This document shows, piece after piece, positions 45,870 through 57,400 of a stretch of DNA of 64,000 bases (the stretch's first letter is position 1; each line of letters opens with the position of its first letter). A program made the position numbers and the translations under genes. Where the stretch lies: assembly GCA_036365455.1 (NCBI GenBank), contig JAWQUS010000011.1:5972001-6036000 (forward strand), in the 5' to 3' direction. The notes beneath the pieces are model-generated. The model was not told where the DNA came from. It made no database searches and worked only from the letters and a program-made list of their open reading frames with translations. This DNA comes from Macrosoma leucophasiata. Taxonomy: Eukaryota; Arthropoda; Insecta; Lepidoptera; Hedylidae.

Positions 45870-46215
45870 TTTACGGATTTATCTCGCGTACATTAAACTA
45901 AAACGATTTTTAAAATCAACCCGACGTTTCGGTCGCTTTTCAGCTTCCGTAGTCCCGGCAGACTGCAAGACCTTAAGATACCATAAGTCATTTTTGCGTT
46001 AATCCTGAACGCTACGCAAGGCGTTTACGAAATCGATGGAGGTAGCTACATATTTCATATTTTTTTCAAACTGCTGTCAGACAAATGTCACCTCAGTCGC
46101 GAGACCACGGAAGCTGAAAAAGCAAACGAAACGTCGAATTGATTTCAAAAATTATTTTACTTAAATATATGCCAGATAAATCCGTAAAAACAATTTTATT
46201 TCAATGAGTGTAGCT
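45870..46215. mobile_element. Penelope-like 3' end with inverted ends, inside the local repeat
   Basis: ACGGATTTATCTCGCGTACA...CTTTTCAGCTTCCG (45878-45950) is nearly the reverse complement of 46107-46195. The middle (GTTAATCCTGAACGCTACGC, 45998-46017) matches the coding end at 10629-10690. Confidence 0.6.
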
Positions 46216-46507
46216 CGTAACATATGATAAAATTAAGTATTTGGCAATATTGTTATGCAAATTAAATAGCGGCAGGCGAAATAATGATATAGGGGGACGA
46301 CACAAAACTCGGACGTTGGAAATCAGACGCAAAATCATAAGCTGGAACATGCGAAGTGCGCGGTAGGAAACAATGAAACCTTTTCATATTTCAACAGACT
46401 CCGTGCAGTTACAATGCTAGACAGGAAACACGGCGATGACGGTAAATGCGGACACGTTGGGTGTAAATTTAACAGAAATGTTTTGCTGAATGTTGAATTT
46501 GTGGAAT

Positions 46508-46678
46508 ATTACGGCCCTGTAATTTCCGGCACAGTGGCATAACACCTTAGGCCTCAGGAGTGGCAACGCATCTGCATTTTGACCTTGGTCTTTGTGTGGG
46601 TGTCTATAGGCTGCAGTCATCACTTGACATCAATGTGAACTGCATGCTTGTTTGCCACTTCCATAACATAAAAAAAAA
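46508..46678 (+). mobile_element. SINE-A, 5' truncated, inside the local repeat
   Basis: From GGCCCTGTAATTTCCGG to CATAACATAAAAAAAA. It interrupts the spacer between repeat copies 3 and 4. Confidence 0.75.
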
Positions 46679-47221
46679 TATTAAGCACCTTTGCAAATTT
46701 CATTTTATTTTTTTATTATTACGTCAAAGTAGTCTATGTCTAAATCAAATTTCCTCAACGCTCGACGAAATTAATAAACGCAGTTCTGTAAATAATCTAA
46801 GAATTCATTACTATTTAGTAGTTGTCAAAATTGTTTATATTTTTATACAAATTAAATAGCGGCAGGCGAAACAATAAAACAGGCGGGCGACACAAAACTC
46901 GGCTGTTGGAAATTAGATGCGAAATCATAAGCCGAAACGAGCGAAGTGCGCGGTGGGAAACAAAGAAACCTTTTGATATTTCACGAGACTCCGTGCAGCC
47001 ACAATGCGAGACAGGAAAGATGACGGCGATGGCGAATAAGGATATGTTAGGTGTTAATTTAACTTTAATGTTTCGGTGAATGAAGTGGTTGAAAATTATT
47101 TAAGAATGCCTCGCTACCACATAAATATGTAGTACATAATTTAATTGTAGTCAAGTCATGATTTATACACTACGATACGATTTAATTACATGACGAGTCG
47201 TGTTATAAAATTGTGACATTC

Positions 47222-47411
47222 TATCCCTACTTAACATTATAAATGCGAAAGTAACTCTGTCTGTCTGTTACCTTTTCACGTCCAAACGACTGAACCGATT
47301 TTAATGAAATTTGGTAGAGAGATAGAGCTGACTTTGAGAAAAAACATAGGCTATTTAGTTATTTATATATAAACGACATTCACACGGGCGAAGCCGCGGG
47401 CAACAGCTAGT
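47222..47411 (+). mobile_element. Short Helitron-like element
   Basis: ATTATAAATGCGAAAGTAAC, CCAAACGACTGAACCGATTT, and the end GGGCGAAGCCGCGGGC, ACAGCTAGT, a combination common in insect Helitron-type repeats. ~190 bp, non-autonomous. Confidence 0.65.
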
Positions 47412-47985
47412 AATTTCATATTTTTTATCAGCAAACGCTTGACAGTTTAACCTTGATTTGTGATTTTTAGATATACAGCGATGAAAGAAGACTTTATTAT
47501 TTATCTGTGATTGTCGATGTAATCTGTGGGGCTCGGTGGGCTCTCGTAGTTTGTTGAATTTTAGCGGGAACTAGGGCATAGCTTGCTAGAAACTGTAGAC
47601 TGTAGAAGCTCCAATTTACTCTAAGACTGGTCTTTGTCGCAATAGTAAGATTACAAGAACATTAATTAGTAAACTGATTGGTTTTTAAAACTATTGTTAG
47701 AGTGTAAACTCAGATTATGTTTGGTTTCATATAAATAATTTAAGTTAAATTATTGAAAGGATATGAATTTATTTTTAATTTTTAAAAGTGGGTACTGTAG
47801 CACATCAAAAGCGTAGGCTAGTATTTTTTGGCCAACAAGAGAAATTATGACGGTAAAATTAGTAAATTTTCCTTCTAGTAAAAGGAAGATTCATCAAACT
47901 CTATGTATATCAATAATCTAGATTCCAGACCGTCAACAATAATCTACTTTTTTCCTCCATTAACAACATATTCGTATTTGCAATA
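47412..47985. other. No recognisable feature
   Basis: AT-rich. Confidence 0.4.
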
Positions 47986-48167
47986 TTTTTTTTTTTTTTT
48001 TTATGTAATAAAATTGGCAAACAAGCATGCAGTTCACATTGATGTTAAGTGATGACTGCAGCCTATAGACACCCACACAATGACCAGAGGTCAAAATGCA
48101 GATGCGCTGCCACTCCTGAGGCCTAAGGTGTTATGGCCTCTGTGCCTGAAATTACAGGGCCGTACAA
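47986..48167 (-). mobile_element. SINE-A, 5' truncated
   Basis: Long T run (A tail), then ATGCAGTTCACATTGATG to ACAGGGCCGTAC. Confidence 0.7.
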
Positions 48168-48690
48168 TATAATATAAACACGGAGGACGAATCTAACTTA
48201 TAACGAGAACCCGGGCATTGCTAATTTAATAAACCAATACAACTTTTTAATAACCAAAAAAAGGAACGTTTGTAAAAAAGCTGGCTTAATGCATTTTCTA
48301 GCTCGTGTAACTCGGACGGGCCATTATAACTCTTATTACGAAGTCGAAAAGGATAAAAACCGCAGTGACGCGGGATCACAAGGCGGGCGCTATCAAAGTT
48401 AGATTCAGCTATTACTATCGTATTGAAAGCTAATCAAAGCGAGACTTCGGAATATAAATTGCTGGTGAGAATATTTTATTGGACTCCCAAGTATTATCGA
48501 TAATCGATAGTCTGCAATGGCTCACGATAAACTTAGCTTATTCAATGAATAATTATAAATGACTCAGGTGATGATTAGACAGACATCTCTAGGCGCATTA
48601 AGTACTTAAAGGTATGGTCCCGCCCAATACCGTATTATGTACCTACTATAAAAAAAAATTGTAACGAAAATTGTATAATTATTATTAATA

Positions 48691-48976
48691 TACTGGTAGT
48701 AGAGCTCCAGTGACGGAGCCCGCGGGCGTAGGCACCACCGCATTACCTAATATACTTGCCGCTAAATGATAGTGTTCAGCACTATGGTATTTCGGTCAGG
48801 TGGTAATGTACGGCCCTGTAATTTCCGGCACAGAGGCATAACATCTTAGGCCTCAGGAGTGGTAACGCATCTGTACTTTGACCTTAGTCTTTGTGTGGGT
48901 GTCTATAGGCTGCAGTCATCACTTATCATCAATGTGAACTGCATGCTTGTTTACAACTTCCATGACATAAAAAAAA
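48691..48976 (+). mobile_element. SINE-A, full length
   Basis: TACTGGTAGTAGAGCTCCAG to CATGACATAAAAAAAA. Confidence 0.75.
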
Positions 48977-50680
48977 GTAAGAACAAAATGTTCATTTTTC
49001 CATATCAAATACTTTGTACCTGTGATATCATTGACACTGTATTTAATTCTGAGGCGGTACAAAATTCGCACGGTCATCTACTAAGCAAATAATTTTGGTT
49101 TCAGACCAACAGATAATACACAGCCGTATCTACTAATCACAAATTGTTGAAGTTTATCATGTCGGTTACTTGGAAACCGTAGGTAAAATTTAAAAGGGGG
49201 TTAGCCGGAATACGCTGTAGAGTGGGCATATGCATACGAAGTTGCGGTCAAAAGCAAGTATTACCACATAACAGCCACGGCAATCATTTATGAATACTCA
49301 GCTATTTCAAAGAAAGGTTTGACAATACAATCAACACAAATAAACGTGCAAAGACTTAATAGAAAAAAACAACAATGGAGCTACAAAATTCTAGATTCTA
49401 GACAACAATAACGTTTCGAGGGGCGGTTATGTCGGCGCCGGCCTTAGCGCTGAGCCCTGGGACGATCGCGCCGCCGATTTTATTCCGAGAACATAGACAA
49501 TATAATATGATTCGAATGAAATTGATTCGAAACATTCGAAAATTGATTCGAATTTGGGAATTAATTAAGGACATTTTAGTTAGATTACAAGTTAAAATAA
49601 TGAGAAAGTAACCATTGACAAGCGGATATAATCAACTTCGCGAGCCTGACTAGAGTTTGGCTAAAAATAAAGTGTCACATCTCTGCAGAATGCAGTTCAC
49701 GTTGCAGACGTTGAAGTGTATCATGATTAAAACTGACCGTGGCAAATACTTGAAGAATATAATAATAACTATCGTGTAACGTCACAAGATATCTTTTTAA
49801 ATATTAGGTTTTTATAAGACACGTTGTCACTCGTGATACAATGGTTACTACGTCGGTAACCTTGGTTCTTCTACAAATAACCCCGTTTCAGATCTTGTCA
49901 AGCCATCTCCATAGCTCATTGAATGAAAAAACGAAACAAAAAACAGTATATGTCCTTATGCACGCACTTTTAAAGTTATACTTCTGAAGCGTAACAATCC
50001 AACAGAAATAAAACAAAACAAAAGTTTAGCAACTCACTACAGTCTGTCACTTTAATAAGTCCGTGTGCGCGCGCATCGAAAAAATTTCGTTCTCAAATTT
50101 TTTTTCCAATCGCGCCAAAACAATTATATCATAAACAATGATGATTGACGAACAAAGAAGCTCAAAGGAGCTTCTGTGTTAGTCCAGCATTAAATGACCA
50201 CGTCTCAGAGGGATATGTCAACAGATTTATCACTGGTACATACAAATGAATTGGTACGTTAGACGTTACACGTAGACTGGAAAGTACTAAAAGGAAAATT
50301 AAATCTATAAGAATAAAAGAAAACGCTTCGAACCATCCAAGTTTCGGCTCTCATCTAGTTAAGTGATAAAATATATTGAGCTCTAGAAATGCATTTCTTT
50401 ACACATTTCCCTTTAAACGGACTTTGACTCGGTATGAACACTCCAATAAATTCGTCTCTCTCGAGATTCACGTCCTGATGGAATATTCAAAGAACTACGA
50501 AAAATGGAGTCTTTTTAAATCTGCCATTTAAAAAGAAATCAAAATGGCCGAGGTACTACATCTTAGTTTTCTGGGAATGGAGTTAGTTAGATGGATAAAG
50601 ATGACTTCTCATAGACTTGAGAGTGTGTGAGTGACCAAGTACTTTTATAACTTTTAAATTTCTAAACTAATATTAAAAAG
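48977..50680. other. No supported gene
   Basis: ATTCGAA motifs cluster at 49508-49556. A 60-codon frame (49429-49611) starts in a GC-rich patch but has no domain. Nothing else is recognisable. Confidence 0.4.
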
Positions 50681-50754
50681 AGGTAATATTTTTTTGTTTG
50701 TTTGTTTGTATTGAATAAGCTCAATAACTACTGGACCGATTTTGAAAATTCTTT

Positions 50755-51082
50755 CACTATTAGAAAGCTACATTATCCACGGGTAACACAGGCTTTATTT
50801 TATTTTGGAAAAAACAGGGTTCCGTAAGATATTTGAGTTTTTCAGACACAAGGTGTAAAAAATCAACCAGAAAAGTTACTTATTTTGCGTACGCTGCCTA
50901 AACTATAAAAGATATCGTCACTATTCGAAAGCTACATTATCCACGGGTAACATGGGCTATATTTTATTTTGGAAAAAATAGGGTTCCGTAAGAAAATTGG
51001 GTTTTTCAGACACAAGGTGTAAAAAATCAACCAGAAAAGTTACTTATTTTGCGTACGCTGCCTAAACTATAAAAGATATCGA
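50755..51082 (+). repeat. Tandem duplication, two 164-bp units
   Basis: 50755-50918 and 50919-51082, each from CACTATT(A/C)GAAAGCTACATT to AAACTATAAAAGATATCG. They differ at only a few positions. The preceding ACTGGACCGATTTTGAAAAT suggests the unit comes from a Helitron-like element. Confidence 0.85.
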
Positions 51083-51220
51083 GGAAGACTATAGGCTATA
51101 TCTATGTATAATCATCACGCTAAGACGAATAGGAGAAGGGAATCATATCTTGTACAGACTTTATATCAATGTAATTCTCAAGCGACTAAATAACCAGTAA
51201 TCATTTTGCTATTTTCACAG

Positions 51221-51655
51221 CGCAAGTGAAATACGAGAACAATTTTGCACGATCTGCGGTGTATCACTCACCGATCGCGTTCGTAATGAACATGTAAGAA
51301 AGAGGCTTTGTGTGAATGATAGTATCGGTGTAAAAATGAAAAAAGGTATGCTCCGATGGTTCGGGCATATAGAAAGAATGTCGAATGAGAGAATGACAAA
51401 ACAGATATACAATGCGAATGTGGATGGTTGCAGAAGCCCAAGTAGACCAAGATTGACCTACCATGATCAAATAGGTCGAGTTCTGTCTGATGGTGGGGTC
51501 AAAATTCTTAGCGCTTCATACATTCATGGCGTGCATGTATGAAGAGAATGATGAGGGTAGACGAGACACGAGAGGTATGTCAGAACCGGGATATCTGGCC
51601 CTCTACACTCTCTGCCCACCCCGTTAGGGATCTGGCGTGAATATACATACATACA
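51221..51655 (+). pseudogene. RTE-type LINE ORF2 C-terminus, fragment 3
   Basis: The frame from about 51237 reads TICGVSLTDRVRNE, LRWFGHIERMSNERMTKQIY and RPRLTYHDQIGR, as in RTE-like ORF2 C-termini. Compared with the 39-kb copy, 11 extra nucleotides (CGCTTCATACATTCAT replacing GAATC, near 51512) shift the frame and cause an early stop at 51540. The remainder resumes in another frame and ends in TGA at 51638. The tail is ATACATACATACATA. Confidence 0.75.
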
Positions 51656-52017
51656 TAATTTTACCCAGAAATAACCTGTATGAAAATTATCACAAACGTT
51701 CTAAAAATTCAAGTGACATAATCTCGAACCGGTGGTAAGTGATAAGGGTCGAGCGGGACACGGCTATGTGACATACAAATTGTTACTCCAACCAACGGAA
51801 TGTAAAACAACGATGGAAAAATAAACAGAAAAGTTCGCGATCCCAAGCTCGGGGACAAACAGCCTAATTGTCAGTGGAATGTGGCGTGGGGACAAACAGA
51901 GGGTTTAAAACGGCCTCGTGTGAAACTTTTTACTTAGCGCGTGCACTATAATGTTTCGCTTTATATCAAGGCCACCCACGTGGTTGTAGGCTTCGCATTA
52001 TATTTGGACTGCTGTTT

Positions 52018-52290
52018 TTTTTTAACAGACAAACGGGCCACCTGACGGAAAATAGTCACCGTCGCCTATGAACATTTGGATCACTAGGGGAGTTGCCAAC
52101 GCGCTGCCAGCCCTGAAGGACTCCTTTGACGCCATTTTTGAAGAACCCTATATTGTTGCACTTAGGGAACACCTCAGAGGGAAGTTCGTTCCACAATTTA
52201 CACGTTCTGGGCAGGCACGAACGTGAAAACCGCACCGTTGAGCACTGCCAGGAGTCCAATCGGTGAGGGTGGAACTTCTCTCTTCGGCAT
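52018..52290 (-). pseudogene. LINE 3' end with RT C-terminal motif
   Basis: The minus strand encodes CLPRTCKLWNELPSEVFPKC and IGFFKNGVK, the conserved C-terminus of one group of insect non-LTR polymerases, then a stop, a short 3' UTR (CAGGTGGCCCGTTTG) and an A tail (T run at 52018). It is truncated at its 5' side. Confidence 0.7.
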
Positions 52291-52406
52291 TATATTTGGA
52301 CTGTAGAGTATCTTTTGACTTTTAAGTACATGACCTACACGGCTTGAAGGCATATTAATTATGTAAATTATTTTACTATATACACTATCGAGTACATTTC
52401 ATTTCA

Positions 52407-52688
52407 TTTTTTTTATGTTATGGTAGTGGTAAACAAGCATGCAGTTCACATTGATGTTAAGTGATGACTGCAGCCTATAGACACCCACACAAAGACCAAG
52501 GTCAAAATGTAGATGCGTTATCACTCCTCAGGCTTAAGGTGTTATACCTCTGTGCCGGAAATTACAGGGCCGTACATTACCACCTGACCGGAACATGATT
52601 GTGCTGTATGCTACGCTTTAGCGGCAAGTATAATAGGTAATGTGATGCCTACGCCCGGGAGCTCCGTCACTAGAGCTCTACCACCAGT
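52407..52688 (-). mobile_element. SINE-A, near full length
   Basis: Minus strand, with a small deletion in the GCGGTGGTGCC part. Confidence 0.75.
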
Positions 52689-54505
52689 AATAAATTACAA
52701 CAATGTACCTTAGGCATAGCAGCAATTAATGCCAGAACTAAGCCACCGAGTCAGTCCATCACTCATAATTAAACCCTAATTAAAACCACTACGTTAAGGG
52801 TCCTCTAGAAATAAACAACCGCCTACAGTAATAGACTAAAATGGCCGAAACCTTTGCAAATTACACGCCACCTGGGTACCATACAAGACATTTCAATTTT
52901 CACCGTCGAGCGTCACTTAGGCCATAATGGTGATACGTAGGCCCAAATGTGCATGATTATGGCTTAACGCATCGCCACTCCGCCTTTGTAATATCGTCCT
53001 TTATGTTATAAAATAGTGATGGAGGAAATACGTAGGTTGGTGTGTACATACATTTCGAAATAGGTATACATATAAGCATACAGGATAATTTAAGGCGTTT
53101 TGGGCCTGATGCTGGTTTCGTGTTATGCCATTTTGGAACATGGCCGGATTTGCTAAAATATGATGACATGCAACATCTGAATTACTAGGCCGGCTGTTTT
53201 ACCACTAAACTACTGAAGCCTCACATCAGACCGTCGAATTTTATCAGTTTTAACTATAACCGTAACTGTGCTGGTAATTTGTCCAGACGTCGCGGGTTCA
53301 AATTCTGGCGGCAGTCACATTTTCATTATTTCTATCAACACCTTTTAACTCCCTCGCATATGCATGTGTCATAGCGAACAATAAAACATGACGCATATGA
53401 TGTATTATGACGAAAAGTGTTTAAGCATTTAGATTCATAATTGCATAACAATAAGATGTAAAGCTGCGTACAAATTAACTGCGGCAAACCATCGAACATT
53501 AGCGCGCGCGGGGGCCGCGCACTATGAGACGGCGGTTCACTCGCAGGATCCAAAAATCCACAACAATGTTTTAGTCAAGAAAATGGAATGTCAAAAAAAA
53601 ATATCCAAATCGGTACACGCGTTACTAAATTACCCGTGAACATACATAAAAAAAAGATCCGGACGAATTGAGAACCTCCTCCTTTTTTTGAATTCGGTCG
53701 AAAATGGGATTCCAAAGCAAGCAGTCAGTCAATAAGTAGTAAGTTACAGACATAAATAATTTGTAAATAGACGTTCTTTTACCGTCTACGACGGTCATCC
53801 TAAGATTTCACAAGAACAGGTTTAATAAACAATCTGCAATGGGACAATTCACTTGAAATGAAAATTTTAATTGCGAGCGCTCACTGTATTCGGTTCGGTT
53901 GCGTAATTTAGCAATATTGTGTGCACTTTACAATGGTGCCGGTTAAACTAGAGGTGAGATAGGAAAGTTTGGAGATATATCGATAATCGGTACGAAAGAG
54001 AAATTGGCAATGATTTTATTAGACAGACACACAGACAGGCAGACTTTATGCGATATTATTACAGATTTTATGCGAGTTCAGTAAAAACAAGCTTGGAGTT
54101 TTGGTTGACGGTATGATGACTACCGCAGCCAACAATAATACTGCAGAGCTGAACACTTTACTTGGCGCAGGCACAATATACAATGGTAGAGTATAAATGT
54201 TCCACAGAATAGAGCCATCGTCGATTGTAGACAATCTACTAGTAGCCAAAAAAGAAATCTTTTCAACTAAAAGATTCACGCTGGACAAGAACCTTTTCCA
54301 AGGATACCTACAACATGGTTGTGTGATGTTAGGGAAGAAATAACACCACTAAATAACATTAACTATAAAAGATATAACTGACTGATACTCTCTCTATCTT
54401 TCTCTCGATGCGTTTATTAATTAATTCGTCCATTCGTCTATGCGCACATCCATCTATCCTTCCATTAATTCATCACCCTATTCTATTATTATTAGCACCT
54501 GTTAC
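52689..54505. other. No supported gene; weak tRNA-like boxes
   Basis: TGTTTTACCACTAAACTACTG near 53198 (reverse A box) and GCGGGTTCAAATTCTGG near 53291 (B-box-like) do not form one unit. Nothing else is recognised. Confidence 0.35.
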
Positions 54506-54899
54506 ATAGAATGTGCGAACGGAAAGTGCAAGAAATTGTTAGATCTGAAATGTCTAGCAATGGGTGCAAAGGCTTTTGGATTGTTATCTCAAGAAAAAAG
54601 GATCCAGTGGACGTGCCCCGGAGTGTGTTTGCGCTATTCCCAAACGCAGCAATATAGATACACCGGTACGAGGTAATACACCAGTCGCAAATGCAACGTT
54701 CAACAACTACGAGAGCGATAATGTCAACACCAAGGGCGGGAGTCGAGCGAAGGCAAGCGCTGAGATGGACGCCACTGAGGTCATACTGAGTGAGTTGAGG
54801 GCCTCCCGATACGAAATTATGACTCGATTTGACCAACATGCGAGTATGATTGGACTGCTAAAAGGATTAGTTGTTGATATTAAAACTCTACATGCGTAG
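54506..54899 (+). pseudogene. LINE ORF1 fragment with PHD-finger-like domain, frameshifted
   Basis: The first frame reads ECANGKCKKLLDLKC then QWTCPG. One extra C in the CCCC run at 54616-54619 breaks the frame exactly inside the final zinc-binding CPEC. The second frame continues AIPKRSNIDTPVRG, NYESDNVNT and ATEVILSELRASRYEI, and stops at 54897. Cys-rich PHD-like finger, TPVRG linker and short coiled coil is the ORF1 layout of some insect LINEs. It is dead and incomplete. Confidence 0.65.
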
Positions 54900-55799
54900 A
54901 TTCGTCCTTCCGTCCACTCGTCCACCCGTCAACCCGCCATCGCGTTTGTTTCAGTATCATATTTAAGGAAAGTTGGTAATTTACATTTTCGTTACCATGG
55001 ACACTGTAAGTACAGCAATATCTTGTAAATACACAACTGTTTCCAAAACAAGCTGCAATCAATTCATTCGTCGAGTTTATCACACACATCGAGTTTACTG
55101 CACCGACCAACCCTAGCTTAAGCTAAGCACATAGCTTGAGCTGTATGCGTACAATTGTTTGCATAAATTCAGGGTATTTCGGTCGAGATAAGTCCGTGGC
55201 ACAGCGCGGAGAGTGGGGCATTTGTTACCTTTTTTGCCACAATAAATCGTTGGCAAGTGGCATTTTGTACACGTAATTCTGATGATAGATAACGGAGGTG
55301 CGAGCCAGGACATGCTCTATTAGAATAAATTTACCATTTTTTTTAAATGTAACGTTTTTTTTCTGTTTAAATTGCTGGGTTCCCTGGTAGGTACAAACAC
55401 AATATCTTCTGAAGAAAAACATACCCGTTATACACATAACACTTTAAAAACTAACAAATCGTGTATTTGTATGTATGCTCTGGGAACCATGGCAACCATA
55501 CACCTTTGGGAAATATGGGCAAGAAGTTACGTTTGACAATTTCAAGTGTTAATTTAACTCATCACACATAACCAATTTTACGGCATAGCAGTCATAGGGC
55601 CTAACCTATGTTTGAAATCACAAAAAAAAATAATCTGCCCGCCGGCCGAAAAGGTTGGCCTATGTAGCAGTTTTATTTCGCAATTTCAGAATTAGTTCCA
55701 CAGTAAAAGTTGTTCATAATCATGAGTAAAATGTCTTGAAATATTGAAAGTATCTCACCGATCATACAGTATAAAGCCGCAGTACTTACCACTAAGGGC
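54900..55799. other. Mostly unassigned; SINE-T-tail-like piece near 55470-55535
   Basis: TGTATGTATGCTCTGGGAAC...GGGCAAGAAGTTACG resembles the SINE-T 3' end. No gene is supported. Confidence 0.35.
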
Positions 55800-55928
55800 G
55801 AGATTCACAGACGACGCGACTTTACTTTCGAGAAAAGTACGCTTCGAACTGTCAAAACCCATACATTTCTGACAGTTCTAAGCATACTTTGCTCAAAGTA
55901 AAGTCGTAGTGCGGTCTGTGAATCTCAC
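55800..55928. mobile_element. Palindromic foldback MITE
   Basis: GAGATTCACAGAC (left) faces GTCTGTGAATCTC (right). Pairing continues inward: CGACTTTACTTT with AAAGTAAAGTCG, and GAACTGTCA with TGACAGTTC. The arms are ~55 bp. TAA lies just outside both ends, consistent with a 3-bp target duplication of Harbinger type (inference). Confidence 0.7.
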
Positions 55929-55999
55929 CATAAGACTTTTGTTCGGCAGTAAGCATCTTTCTGATGAAGTGACGCTGAGAACTTATTACCGTTATGAAT

Positions 56000-56037
56000 A
56001 TTTAGTTTGTTTACCACTCTCCTGACATAAAAAAAAT
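56000..56037 (+). mobile_element. SINE-A extreme 3' end
   Basis: GTTTGTTTACCACTCTCCTG then ACATAAAAAAAAT only. Confidence 0.4.
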
Positions 56038-56109
56038 ACTGCGTTATGCGTGTGGAGTGGGAAGATGTTCTATTGTTGTATATCTAATACCTTTAAACGA
56101 GCAATTCTT

Positions 56110-56450
56110 GTATATATATATAGAATCAAGATCTCGGAAACGGCTAAAACGATTTTCTTGAAACTTACAGATAAGGGGTTTTTCGGGTCAAGAAATCGAT
56201 TTATTTAGGTTCCAGGTCCAAGAAAAGCTCGGTTCTAAGTTAATAATAAATTTTCTTCATAACCGACGACTAACGTCATCTATTGATGAATAGAAGAAAA
56301 GCTCGGTTCCAAGTTAATAATAAATTTTCTTCATAACCGCCGACTAACGCCATCTATTGGTGACTAGAAGAACCATTAGTCTACTAACGTTGGTCGTATA
56401 TGCAATTCATACTAATCGCTACGGAGCGAAGCTCGGTCAACCAGGTACTG
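56110..56450 (+). mobile_element. Helitron-like or related repeat with a 74-bp internal duplication
   Basis: AATCAAGATCTCGGAAACGG at the left and GAGCGAAGCTCGGTC at the right. AGAAAAGCTCGGTTC...ATCTATTG occurs twice (56221 and 56295). Confidence 0.5.
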
Positions 56451-56576
56451 TTGTATTATTGTAACACAGCTATGATTCATTTTTGAAAGAAGGAAGAAAG
56501 GAACGTTTATTTGTAACAAAGTACATGAACAACACAATTATTGAAACATTATGCAATAATTACCTATAATAATTAT

Positions 56577-56920
56577 CCATCACACCCAACATTATTAACT
56601 TTTCCCTAGAATATAGTCCTAACTTATTGTACTCCTAGTTGTAAGAGTATGTGACCGTCCCTTTTGTCACGTCCCCAGAAACATACAAATAAATCACACA
56701 AAATATAAATTGTCATAATGTAACGCAAATATATTGGAGAACCATTTCATTACGTGGTCACATAAAACAAAACTGTGTCAAAAACATGTTTGCAATTCAT
56801 ACGTGGTACAATTGAAAACTTCAAAATATTCGTAAGAGTCAATGCTATATCTCGTTTTTCTCCCATGTATATTCTTATGAATTTATGTGTGAGACTCTTT
56901 TTACTGTGGCTTTTTCGTTT
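56577..56920 (+). repeat. Inverted duplication, arm 1
   Basis: About 345 bp, nearly the reverse complement of 59230-59575. It contains GTGACCGTCCCTTTTGTCAC and CATACAAATAAATCACAC. A third, partial direct copy lies at 57526-57645. Confidence 0.8.
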
Positions 56921-57019
56921 CTTCGACTTTCTTCGAATCTCAACGGAGACTAGCCGACTGCGCGGGAGATAATAAAGTGCATAAGTGTATGCGCAAACAC
57001 GGGTGCACTCTCTATTCCT

Positions 57020-57115
57020 TCACTTTCATATCCCGATGGGACGGCCATCCGACACCACCGGAGAGAGATCGGGCGTAAGACCGACGGCTTTACGTGCTTT
57101 CCGAGGCACGACCAG
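57020..57115 (+). repeat. SINE-like module shared with SINE-5S
   Basis: GATGGGACGGCCATCCGACA, GGAGAGAGATCGGGCG, then GACCGACGGCTTTACGTGC and TTCCGAGGCACGACC. The last part matches the SINE-5S body read on the minus strand (GACCGACGGCTTAACGTGCC, CTCCGAAGCAC). Confidence 0.55.
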
Positions 57116-57224
57116 ACTCCGGACTACTACTACTCCTTTTCAAATAAAAATGGAGCTAAAGAAGATTTCTCTCCAAAAAAAAAAATGTAATCCCATGAAA
57201 TAAATTCACGTGCATTTGCTGTCT

Positions 57225-57400
57225 GCGCGACCGTGCGCATATGTGCGCAAGGTGCAGCGGACGAGGGCCGCGGAGCGAAGAGGAGGAGGCGAGCCAGCGG
57301 CGCGGGCGGCGGGCGGAGCGGCGCGCGGGCCGCGACTTCCACTTGCCATCTCACCACCGGCGATACTACGCGCGCGCTTGCGTCTCGGACGAATCATTGT
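57225..57400. other. GC-rich, CpG-dense island
   Basis: GCGCGGGCGGCGGGCGGAGC and neighbouring sequence stand out from the AT-rich surroundings. Several overlapping frames are open because of base composition only. It could be a transposon end or a promoter-type CpG patch. Confidence 0.5.

Larger units (their letters stand above)
44590..47090 (+). repeat. Four diverged copies of an unrecognised local repeat
   Basis: Cores at about 44628-44775, 45340-45500, 46262-46460 and 46853-47090 share, in order, GCGGCAGGNGAAA (missing in the first), ACTCGGNCGTTGGAAATTAG, AAATCATAAGCTGGAACGAG, AAGTGCGCGGTGGGAAACAA, TTTTGATATTTCA, CTCCGTGCAG and ATGCGAGACAGGAAAGATGA. The spacers are partly related too (45770-45870 with 46725-46820). 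All copies are in the same direction. No frame runs through all four. Confidence 0.75.
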
